Part shown: positions 43,667 to 51,708 of the stretch, one piece after another
Numbering within the stretch: the stretch's first letter is position 1
Layout of the letters: each line of letters begins with the position of its first letter
Assembly: GCF_002980555.1 (NCBI RefSeq)
Contig: NZ_PVBT01000002.1
Location: 310,001-374,000, forward strand
Source: Phyllobacterium myrsinacearum
GTDB lineage: Bacteria; Pseudomonadota; Alphaproteobacteria; Rhizobiales; Rhizobiaceae
Direction: 5' to 3'
Length of the DNA stretch: 64,000 bases
Position numbers and translations under genes: made by a program
The notes under the pieces: generated by a model
What the model was told of the DNA's origin: nothing
The model's input: the letters and a program-made list of their open reading frames with translations, nothing else
The model's database searches: none

Positions 43667-46381
43667 TTACGATACCAGTTCTTTGAATATACCGTTTTTC
43701 TCTAAAAGAGTCGCGTGCGTTCCATCTTCGGCCAAAGTTCCGCGATCGAAGACAAGGACGCGATCGAACAGGTTTGCCAGTGAAGAATTAGCCAGCACCC
43801 AGATAATCGCGGGCGCGTGACCTTCCTCATGCAGATCCAGCATAATATTGCGCGTGATCTGATCCTGGACACGCTGGTCGAGCGCGGGCAGCGGCCGATT
43901 GAAAATCACATAATCGGACCGCTTGAGCAGCGCCCTGGCAACATTCAGCTTCTGCCTCTGCACATTGGTGATGCGCTTGCCGCCTGATCCGACATCAAAA
44001 TCAAGGCCGATCGACAAGACGCTGTCATAAACGCCGAGTTCGTCAAAGAGGTTTCGCAGGATGACGCGAATTCGATCGGGTCCATCGGCCTGCGCGTATC
44101 CGATCCTTCCGAACAGAACATTGTCCATCAGGTTAGCCGAAGTAATGAACTTTTTCGGATCGTAGCGTTCAATCACCGCCTTCAGATCATCCGGCAAATT
44201 CTTATGGAAGCGCAGCCGTGCCTCGACAATTTTTGCCATGAGTTCGTCGGTCAACAGACCGAAGCGGTGCCGTGGCTCGATATAGGCAAAACTCAGGCGG
44301 ATGATGCTCGACCGCTCGTCGGGCGAGGCGGCGTCAAAGTCGCGTCCCTGCAGCTTCTGCAGCAGCAACTGATAGGCTGGAATGTCATCCGCCGTCATGA
44401 AGGTCAGCTGCTGAAAGAATGGATGGTCCGGCGGCAGGTCCTCGAACAGTTCGATGGCGTTGGCCGCAATTTCGAGGCCCATCTTGTACAGATCGACATT
44501 GAGGCCGCTCTCGCGCAGGATCGAGCGGAAATAGGGATGGGCGGCAAGTTTCAGATTGGTCATCATTGGCCGCTTGACCGTGCCGAAAAGCAGGTTTTCG
44601 CCGATGGTTGCCTGCGGATTATAGACCTTCGGCTCGAATGGGACGACGAGCCCGTCAAGGTTTTCATCCTGGAGGGTTTTGCGCAAGGCTTGCCGCAGTT
44701 CGACGATGCGGCTCGTCAGGTCGGAATGGGTTGTGGTGTCTACCTGCGAGCGAAGCGCCAGATCGACAATGTCCTGCGAGATCATCACCGCTTCAAGCAC
44801 CGGCCGTACGACCCTGAAAATGTCATGCGGACCCGTGACGCCGGCAGACTGGTAGTCGACCCAGTCGCTGTTGAGGTCAAGGTCCGGGTTGCCGGCGAGC
44901 CGCGCCTCGTTGATGTTCCATTTGTATTTGGCGGCCTTGGTCCCGTCATATTCGACCTTGGTCAGGGGCGCATGCTTGAGGCCGTAGAGAAGGTTGTCGC
45001 GCAGCGTTCCGTGGAAGAAGTAGGCATCGGAGGCGGCATAGGCGATGCGCCGTCCGGTGATCGATTCCGGCAGGTCGAGAATATCGGTTCCATCAATGGT
45101 GATCCGGCCGGAGTCAGGCCAGATCAGACGGCCGAAAGCTTCCGCAATCGCCTCGCCGCCGCCGCCGCTTGCGCCGACGATGGCCACCGTCTCGCCCAGC
45201 TTGATCTCGAGCGAGACATGCTCGACAAGGCGCGCACCGCTATCGTCGGAGAGGGTAAGGTTCACCGCATTCAGCGAGTGTTCCAGTTTTCCCACGGGTT
45301 CACGTACAACCGCCTGGATATGCGGGTCGACCAGCATGTCGACGTTGAACTGTTCGACGACCTGCGCATACTTCACCTGCACGTCCTGGCGCGACTGGTC
45401 CCAGTCGATCAATTCCTTCAGCGGTCCGGGCAAATCCTTATAGGCATTGATGACTGCGACAAGCTGGCCGATATCCAGCCGGCCCTGCAGGGCGAGAACG
45501 CCGCCAATGGAATAGAACAGGAAGGGCGTGATCTGGGCGAGGAAATTGTTGATGAACTTGACCAGGAATTTCCACTGGTAAAGATCGTAGCGAATGGAAA
45601 AGATCAGCCCCAGACGTGCGGCAATATCCGCGCGTTCGTAATTGGATGTATCGTTGCCGTGAATGGTGCCGATACCGTCGACAATTTCGCCGACGCGGCC
45701 CGAAAGTTCGCGTGCCGTCAACTGACGTTGCCGCCCGAGTTCCAGCAATCGTTTGCGCATGCGTGGAATGACGACACCCTGCACCGCGACAATCCCGGCC
45801 GCAATCATGCCGAGCCAGAAATTCTGCAGAATGATGAAGACAAGCGCCGTGATGGCCTGTCCGCCGAGGAGGGCTGGCTGCACGAACGCATCGCCGGTGA
45901 AACCGCCCATCGGTTCCACCTCATCCTTGATCATCGTTGCAATTTCGGCCGATTTCACCCGTTTGAACTGGCTCGGGGGAAACCGCAGGACGCGATCGAT
46001 CAGTTCAAAGCGGATGCGGCGCAGCATGCGCTCGCCCAGCCGGCCCTTATAGGTATTGATGTAGAGCTTGAAGAGGCCGTTGATTACCACAAGCAGCAGA
46101 AACACAAGGCTCAGCGCCATCAGCATTTCAAAGCGCGTCAGCTGGAGCCCCTTGAAGAACATCACCTTGCCGAAATAGGGCAGCGTATACTGGATGCGCA
46201 TGAAGGTCTGCGTTGCGCCCTCCACCTCGAATCCCGTGCCCTGTATGGGGCCGTTGACGATCTGTTTCGGCAAATCGAACGACAGGAAATACGGGATCAT
46301 CGAGGCCGCAACGACCATCAATATCCATATTTGCTGGAACCGCGTGTTCGACCAGATATAGCGCGTTAAACTTTTTTCCAT
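43667..46381 (-). CDS. ABC exporter-like protein with degenerate, insertion-bearing NBD
   Basis: This 904-residue protein has an N-terminal ABC-exporter transmembrane domain (about residues 15-340) and a C-terminal NBD (about 365-904), which is twice normal size. Walker A reads GASGGGGEA (403-411), lacking the Lys and Ser/Thr. Walker B ends in NRPLPALD (828-835), lacking the Asp-Glu pair. The switch His is replaced in VLANSS (862-867), and the signature is GSGGKR. An insertion of about 275 residues separates the Q-loop region from the signature and repeats a T-x-x-x-N-L-L-F-G motif. ATP hydrolysis is therefore unlikely. The start at 46381 is chosen on homology to exporters. It probably works with the adjacent cNMP-binding protein. 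Confidence 0.85.
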   Translation of the reverse strand: MEKSLTRYIWSNTRFQQIWILMVVAASMIPYFLSFDLPKQIVNGPIQGTGFEVEGATQTFMRIQYTLPYFGKVMFFKGLQLTRFEMLMALSLVFLLLVVINGLFKLYINTYKGRLGERMLRRIRFELIDRVLRFPPSQFKRVKSAEIATMIKDEVEPMGGFTGDAFVQPALLGGQAITALVFIILQNFWLGMIAAGIVAVQGVVIPRMRKRLLELGRQRQLTARELSGRVGEIVDGIGTIHGNDTSNYERADIAARLGLIFSIRYDLYQWKFLVKFINNFLAQITPFLFYSIGGVLALQGRLDIGQLVAVINAYKDLPGPLKELIDWDQSRQDVQVKYAQVVEQFNVDMLVDPHIQAVVREPVGKLEHSLNAVNLTLSDDSGARLVEHVSLEIKLGETVAIVGASGGGGEAIAEAFGRLIWPDSGRITIDGTDILDLPESITGRRIAYAASDAYFFHGTLRDNLLYGLKHAPLTKVEYDGTKAAKYKWNINEARLAGNPDLDLNSDWVDYQSAGVTGPHDIFRVVRPVLEAVMISQDIVDLALRSQVDTTTHSDLTSRIVELRQALRKTLQDENLDGLVVPFEPKVYNPQATIGENLLFGTVKRPMMTNLKLAAHPYFRSILRESGLNVDLYKMGLEIAANAIELFEDLPPDHPFFQQLTFMTADDIPAYQLLLQKLQGRDFDAASPDERSSIIRLSFAYIEPRHRFGLLTDELMAKIVEARLRFHKNLPDDLKAVIERYDPKKFITSANLMDNVLFGRIGYAQADGPDRIRVILRNLFDELGVYDSVLSIGLDFDVGSGGKRITNVQRQKLNVARALLKRSDYVIFNRPLPALDQRVQDQITRNIMLDLHEEGHAPAIIWVLANSSLANLFDRVLVFDRGTLAEDGTHATLLEKNGIFKELVS

Positions 46382-46635
46382 GGGTAACCGTAAGCTGTCA
46401 AATAAGCTGAATTCTGAACAATTCGAATAGGTTGTATTCCGGTGAGATCCTCCTTTTGAAACCGTTCGGTGCAATGTCGTGGAGGGCAAAAATGGATGGT
46501 GATGTCTCAATTTTTCGGGATTGGCAGGAATCCCCCGAACCTTTCAACTGTTCAGTTTACAACACAGGGTAGCCGAACGCTATATGGTTACCGCCAATTG
46601 TATGGATATCGCGGGCGGGCCTGGGCGCGGTGTTC

Positions 46636-47961
46636 TCAGACGCCGCCCTGTGCTGCAACGGGTGCCGGAACTGCCGCTTCGTCCGGAACGGCGTCGTCAA
46701 CGGGCAGGAGCAGACTGGAGACAAAACTCGCCCCGGCGATGAATATGAAGAGGAATGACAGGGGCGCCCACTGCACGCCGTATTTGTGCACCAGCCAGAC
46801 ACCGATGACCGGTGTCACCCCGCTGAAGATGGCACCGCTCAGGGATGAGCACAGTGAAATCCCCGTGTAACGCAGATGCACGGGAAAGGCCCGGGTCAAG
46901 AACGGTGCCATGACCGCATAGTGGGCGGCCAGAAAGACTGTCGCACCCAGAATGGCGATATAGATATTGGTCAGATTGGCGGAAACAATCAGCATCATCA
47001 TCGGAATGGCAAACAGCAGCGCGGCACCGGCCATTGCCACCAGAAGAAAACGTTCGCCATATCGTGTTGCGATATAGGAGCCGGCGGGAAAGGCGAACAG
47101 TTCGACGACCCCGACCCATGAGATCAGTTCCAGCATGTCCGACCGGTTGACGCCGAGCGATGTCGTTGTGAAGGTCATCATCAGTGTCGTGATGAAATAG
47201 AAGCCGGCAACGCCAAGCAGGCACAGCCCCATGCCGAGAACCAGGGCCAGCTTTTTCGTGCGGAATATTTCCTTGGCCGGAATGACGCTTTGCACCGATT
47301 TTTCCTTGAGCCGCTCCAGAAGTTCCGGGCTCTCGTTGATGCCGGCGCGGATGATGAAGGCAAAGATGATCAGGACCCCGCTCAGCAGGAACGGGACACG
47401 CCACCCCCAGCTCAGGAAATCCTCCTGCGGCAGATCGGAAACCGTGCGGAAGGCGAGGGTTGCCAGGATCAGTCCGACGGGGCTGCCATATTGCGGGGCG
47501 GATGCCAGAAAGGTGCGCCAGCGCGGCGGCGCGTGCTCCGCCGCGATCAGAACGGCGCCGCCCCATTCGCCGCCAACAGCAATGCCTTGCACCAGACGCA
47601 GCAGCACGAGCAGGACCGCCGCCGTCAAGCCGATGGAATGAAAACCCGGCAGAAGGCCAATGAGAACCGTGGCAATCCCCATCAGCAGCAGCGTGATGAT
47701 CAGCGATTTCTTGCGGCCGACCTTGTCGCCGAAATGGCCGAACAGCAGCGCACCGAAAGGCCGGGCGACGAAGCCGATTGCAAACGTGCCGAGCGAGGCA
47801 AGAACACCCATGACGGGGTCGGTCGAGGCAAAGAAGACATCACCGAACACAAGAGCAGCCGCCGTGCCGTAGATGTAGAAATCGTACCATTCGATCATGG
47901 TGCCGACGAAGGCTCCCAAGGCGGCCCGGACCGGTTGCCTCTCAATGGCTGCTTGCGTCAT
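46636..47961 (-). CDS. MFS transporter, metabolite:H+ symporter (MHS) family
   Basis: This 441-residue, twelve-helix transporter has the MHS signature at its start (GAFVGTMIEWYDFYIYGTAA) and GHFGDKVGRKKSLI in the loop between helices 2 and 3. It also carries RLVQGIAVGGEWGGAVLIAA. Relatives carry shikimate, alpha-ketoglutarate, citrate or betaine. It starts 34 nt after the acetylpolyamine amidohydrolase-like gene on the same strand. Uptake of the amine or acid product handled by that enzyme is a plausible role. Confidence 0.88.
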   Translation of the reverse strand: MTQAAIERQPVRAALGAFVGTMIEWYDFYIYGTAAALVFGDVFFASTDPVMGVLASLGTFAIGFVARPFGALLFGHFGDKVGRKKSLIITLLLMGIATVLIGLLPGFHSIGLTAAVLLVLLRLVQGIAVGGEWGGAVLIAAEHAPPRWRTFLASAPQYGSPVGLILATLAFRTVSDLPQEDFLSWGWRVPFLLSGVLIIFAFIIRAGINESPELLERLKEKSVQSVIPAKEIFRTKKLALVLGMGLCLLGVAGFYFITTLMMTFTTTSLGVNRSDMLELISWVGVVELFAFPAGSYIATRYGERFLLVAMAGAALLFAIPMMMLIVSANLTNIYIAILGATVFLAAHYAVMAPFLTRAFPVHLRYTGISLCSSLSGAIFSGVTPVIGVWLVHKYGVQWAPLSFLFIFIAGASFVSSLLLPVDDAVPDEAAVPAPVAAQGGV

Positions 47962-47995
47962 TTCTTCGTCCCCGCCTTTGCAGAAATGGTTGTGT

Positions 47996-49054
47996 CTACG
48001 CCTTGTTCCGCGATGCCTGATAGGCAGCCATGAAACGGGGAGCCGCTTCGGCAACGGCACTCAGCGAATAGCCGCCCTCCTGGACGATGACCGCCGGCAG
48101 GTTGACCGCGCCCCACAGAGTGCCGATTTCCGCATAGGCATCCGTGGTCACTTTCAGCCGCGACAGGGGATCGTCGTGATGCGCATCCCAGCCGGCGGAT
48201 ATCACCAGCGCCGTCGATCCATGTGCGGCCACGGCCGCGGCAAGCTTGCGGTTGGCTTCGATAAATGCCTCGTCGCCGCTGCCTTCGGGCAGGGGCAGGT
48301 TGAGATTGGCGCCGTGACCGGCTGCGGCTCCCGTTTCGTCGGCATAACCGCTGTAGTGCGGATAGTAATTGGATGGATCGGTGTGGGTGGAGCCGAAAAA
48401 CACATCATCGCGCGTGTAGAAAATAGCCTGAGTGCCGTCACCGTGATGGGTGTCGAAATCGATGATAGCAACACGGTCATGACGCTGGCGCAGATGCTGG
48501 GCGACAATGGCGGCATTGTTGAAATAGCAAAAACCCGCCGCGCGGTCGGCATAGGCGTGATGGCCGGGCGGGCGGCAAAGGGCGAATGACTGGCGCGCGC
48601 CATTCAGGACGGCATCGGCTGCGGCGATGGCCGTCTGGGCCGAGGCATAGGCGGCCGCATAGGTGTGCTCCATCATCGCGCAGGACAAGCCGTTGATGTA
48701 CCAGCCTGCCTGACCCAGAATGCCCGTCGGGCGCGGACGGGCGCGCGCGCCGAAATCCTGACCGGCTCCCTGATAGGAATTCACATTGGGCAGAACTTCA
48801 GGCCCGTGGTTTGGCAGTTCCATGAACCTGTCATAGGCGGTTTGCAGGAATGCGACGTAGTGATCGGCATGGACGGCAAGGATGGGATCGAGCCCTGAAT
48901 CGGCCGGTTCTTCCTGTGCAAATCCGAGTTTGGCGAGGGCGTCAATCAGCGTGTGGGCGCGTGCCGGATTTTCAAGCGGATCGGTGATCCTGCCATTGAT
49001 CATGTATTGCCTGGGTTGATGGGCCATCTGCCGGCTGTCAAAGAACAGTTTCAT
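47996..49054 (-). CDS. Histone deacetylase-fold protein, acetylpolyamine amidohydrolase-like
   Basis: This 352-residue zinc hydrolase of the arginase/HDAC fold has CRPPGHHAYADRAAGFCYFN and IDFDTHHGDGTQAIFY, which supply the catalytic His pair and the zinc-binding Asp and His. A second zinc Asp is in SAGWDAHHDDPL, and VQEGGYSL closes the site. The bacterial members nearest in length deacetylate polyamines. It lies upstream of the MHS transporter gene and should be cotranscribed. Divergent from the Omp25-like gene at 49278. Confidence 0.87.
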   Translation of the reverse strand: MKLFFDSRQMAHQPRQYMINGRITDPLENPARAHTLIDALAKLGFAQEEPADSGLDPILAVHADHYVAFLQTAYDRFMELPNHGPEVLPNVNSYQGAGQDFGARARPRPTGILGQAGWYINGLSCAMMEHTYAAAYASAQTAIAAADAVLNGARQSFALCRPPGHHAYADRAAGFCYFNNAAIVAQHLRQRHDRVAIIDFDTHHGDGTQAIFYTRDDVFFGSTHTDPSNYYPHYSGYADETGAAAGHGANLNLPLPEGSGDEAFIEANRKLAAAVAAHGSTALVISAGWDAHHDDPLSRLKVTTDAYAEIGTLWGAVNLPAVIVQEGGYSLSAVAEAAPRFMAAYQASRNKA

Positions 49055-49277
49055 GCATTCCGTCTCATTGTCGTTGTGAGTCGTATCGAAAGCTTATTCG
49101 CTGCCACGGGCAATGCAATCCGGCAGGTCTTGTTTCAGTCGAAACGGCACCCGGCCTGTTTTTTATTTCGACATGCTTTGCTTTTTCAAATCATGCTTAA
49201 CCGGAACTTAACGGGCTCATCCTAAGGTTGTGGAAAGGGGAGATTTCCCCAACTGATAGTCACCCTGGGGATTGATA

Positions 49278-49958
49278 ATGCGTTATACGAAGACGTTCCT
49301 TTCTGTAGCCTCCTTCTTCTCGCTGCTGGGCGGTCATGTTCTTGCGGCAGATCTTGCGCCGGCAGCCTTTCCGGAGCGGGCGCCGTATATGCCGGTCGAG
49401 AATGCATCCGGCTGGTATTTGCGCGGCGACGTTGCCTATAATTTTTCATCGACCGTCAACGCGCATGTCGACTATCCCAGCGGCACTACGCCGAGCGAAT
49501 ATGAGTTGAAGCGGGGATTCTCGCCCTTCATCGGTGTGGGCTATCAGTTCAATGATTATCTGCGCGCGGACGCCACGGTTGGCTACAGCCAGCGCGACAG
49601 CAATTACTACGAGACCACGACCAAACTCTGGGAAGCCATGGCCAATGCCTATGTCGACCTCGGCAATTATTACGGGATTACGCCCTATGTGGGCGGCGGT
49701 ATCGGTTTTGCAAATGTCAATTACGACTATCAGGGTCCCGTCGACGCGCGGCTCTCATCGGGCAGCACGAACCGCTTTGAATGGGCGCTCATGGCTGGTA
49801 TCGCGGTGGATATAACCCCGCGCCTCAAGCTGGACCTGGGCTATCGCTATGCGGATATCGGCGGCAAGGACCTGTATCGGGACGGTGATGTAACCATCCG
49901 CGACGATGGCGTCAAAACCCATCAGATCAGGGCGGGTGTTCGCTTCAACACCTGGTGA
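49278..49958 (+). CDS. Outer-membrane beta-barrel protein, Omp25-like
   Basis: This 226-residue protein has a signal peptide (MRYTKTFLSVASFFSLLGGHVLA), then ASGWYLRGDVAYNFSS and alternating beta strands. It ends in HQIRAGVRFNTW with a terminal aromatic residue. GGGG lies 8 nt before the ATG. It is more distant from the family's FTWTGFYAG core than the copy at 10193-10897, and is probably an eight-stranded surface protein of unknown ligand. It is monocistronic or followed by the VOC gene after 46 nt. Confidence 0.85.
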   Translation: MRYTKTFLSVASFFSLLGGHVLAADLAPAAFPERAPYMPVENASGWYLRGDVAYNFSSTVNAHVDYPSGTTPSEYELKRGFSPFIGVGYQFNDYLRADATVGYSQRDSNYYETTTKLWEAMANAYVDLGNYYGITPYVGGGIGFANVNYDYQGPVDARLSSGSTNRFEWALMAGIAVDITPRLKLDLGYRYADIGGKDLYRDGDVTIRDDGVKTHQIRAGVRFNTW

Positions 49959-50004
49959 CGGGCCCGGTTTGCCACCGCTTTCCGGGGCCGCAGATAGGAA
50001 ACCA

Positions 50005-50388
50005 ATGTTCTCGCGCTTTCATCACGTTGCCATCATCTGCAGTGATTACGACCGCTCCAAACAATTTTATACCGGTAAACTCGGCTACGCGATCATTGCT
50101 GAAAACTGGCGCCCGGACAGCCAATCCTGGAAGTGCGACCTGAGATCGGGCGATACCCAGATCGAACTGTTTCATTTCCCGCATTCTCCTGCACGTCCGT
50201 CGCGCCCGGAGGCTTGCGGACTGCGGCACCTGGCATTTGCCGTCGCGTCCGTAGAGGAGACGTTGGCCTGGCTGCAGGCGCGGGGCGTTGCAACCGAACC
50301 GGTGCGGATTGATCCCTACACCAAGCGCGCCTTCACTTTCTTCGCCGATCCCGATGGGCTGCCGATCGAGATTTATGAGACGGGCTAG
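50005..50388 (+). CDS. VOC (glyoxalase/bleomycin-resistance) family protein
   Basis: This 127-residue protein is a single vicinal-oxygen-chelate domain: FHHVAIICSDYDRSKQFYT, then TQIELFHFP, CGLRHLAFAV and FFADPDGLPIEIYE. The metal-ligand positions (His near the start, Glu in IELF, His in LRHLAF, Glu in IEIYE) are all present, as in YaeR/GloA-like proteins. AGGAAA precedes the ATG. It may be a lactoylglutathione lyase or a related small-molecule enzyme; the substrate is not known. Confidence 0.82.
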   Translation: MFSRFHHVAIICSDYDRSKQFYTGKLGYAIIAENWRPDSQSWKCDLRSGDTQIELFHFPHSPARPSRPEACGLRHLAFAVASVEETLAWLQARGVATEPVRIDPYTKRAFTFFADPDGLPIEIYETG

Positions 50389-50414
50389 CCCGAGACGGCA
50401 CGGCCCCGTACCTG

Positions 50415-51398
50415 TTATGCGCCATGACCTTTGATCAGGCGGCGGCCAGCCTCCCAGAAGGTTCGCTTGAATTTTTCTCTCTTGCTGGTCTCCTCTGCCG
50501 GGAAGACAGCGGTGGCCGGCAAGCTGAACCCGAAGGGCTCGCATGGCTGTCCGCCCCGATCGATCCAGTAGGCATCCAGATTGGCGAGCATCATCCGCCG
50601 TCTCTTCCGCCTCCGCTGATTGATGGCATGCCCTGCATTCGATACGGCCATGAGATGGCTGGCCTCGCTCTTTGCTGCCATGCCCTGCAGGACAAGCAGG
50701 ACGGCATCCTTTGGCCGCAGCCCGGCCAGGCACCGTGTGGCCGTTATCAGCGACTGTTTGGCCGTTTCGCCCTTGGGACCCTGCATTCCGCCAATGATCA
50801 CGCTGCCGCTGAATTCGTCGGTCCCGGCAAAGATGAAACTGGCGGTCCACAGGGCAAAACCGTCCCGTTCGCGCGCAAGCTGGATGGCAAACACACCCTC
50901 ATGCCGCCCGCCGCAATGATCGGCAAGACGCAGGGCAATCCTGTAGCGCTCGTGCCGCCCGTGGATCACGCCCATGTCGACAGTCCCGCCCTTCCAGAGC
51001 TGCCGCAGGTCGCTGAGGGAAAGCATCTGCCGGGCAATGCGGAAATGATCCATCAGCAAATGCAGGCGGATCCGGCTCGATGCCCGATGGACAAGAAATG
51101 TTCCGACGGATTTTCTCAAGAGATCATCATGCGGCCTGCCGAGGGATAGGTGGTTGGCGTAGATGCTCAGGAACGACAGCCAGCGGATCGCTAGGAGCGG
51201 ATGGCAGGCAAAGCGCAGGCAGAATACCACCGAGCGTTTGAGTGTGATGCGCGTGCAGAGACTGAACGTCTGGCGGGCGATGGAATGGGAATGCCGGTGG
51301 CGGGTGAAATGCGCATGAAAAGGCTTTGTGCGGTTCGTTGTATCCGGCATGAGAAGCGAGGTGCCAGCGGAGGTCTCGGGCAATGGGGATTCCGGCAT
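50415..51398 (-). CDS. VirK/YbjX-family protein (DUF535)
   Basis: This 327-residue protein shows the DUF535 pattern: FRIARQMLSLSDLRQLWKGG, then LWTASFIFAG, VIIGGMQGPKGE and CLAGLRPKDAVLLVLQGMA, followed by HLMAVSNAGHAI. VirK of Shigella and YbjX of E. coli belong here; they are linked to surface integrity and resistance to antimicrobial peptides, but the biochemical role is unclear. The start is uncertain (51398 or 51350), as neither has a clear ribosome binding site. It is divergent from the antiporter gene. Confidence 0.78.
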   Translation of the reverse strand: MPESPLPETSAGTSLLMPDTTNRTKPFHAHFTRHRHSHSIARQTFSLCTRITLKRSVVFCLRFACHPLLAIRWLSFLSIYANHLSLGRPHDDLLRKSVGTFLVHRASSRIRLHLLMDHFRIARQMLSLSDLRQLWKGGTVDMGVIHGRHERYRIALRLADHCGGRHEGVFAIQLARERDGFALWTASFIFAGTDEFSGSVIIGGMQGPKGETAKQSLITATRCLAGLRPKDAVLLVLQGMAAKSEASHLMAVSNAGHAINQRRRKRRRMMLANLDAYWIDRGGQPCEPFGFSLPATAVFPAEETSKREKFKRTFWEAGRRLIKGHGA

Positions 51399-51708
51399 GA
51401 AACGATCAGGCCCCGATTTCGTTCAGTCGTTTCCGGTCGCTGCCGCGCAGGTTCATTCGAATTTTCTCCACAGGTTCAGCTCATCGTGCGGGACCGGCTG
51501 TCTTGAGCAAATCAACCGCTGTCATGGCCTAGCCAAGACAGATTACGCGGGCGTTACCGGGTGATTCCCGGTTGCAACAACCACCGGTCTCCCGCATGAA
51601 CTGTGTGAAATTGGGCTATGTTCCGAGCCATCTAGCTTGTATGGGTGGAAACTGGGCCAAACGTGCCCGGACAGAGCGGGAATTCATCAAAAAAACCAAA
51701 GGGCGGAC
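51399..51708. other. Divergent intergenic region between DUF535 and antiporter genes
   Basis: These 310 bases hold no supported gene. A small hairpin (ACCGGG and CCCGGT around 5 nt, near 51,556) is followed by GGTTG-CAA-CAACC. They could be operator or mRNA structure; nothing stronger can be said. Confidence 0.4.

Noticed and set aside
44204-46369. Very long open frame on the plus strand opposite the ABC exporter-like gene
   Set aside because: It mirrors the codon pattern of the minus-strand gene in GC-rich DNA. The peptide is His/Asp/Gln-rich with no domain, and the opposite strand encodes a recognisable transporter.
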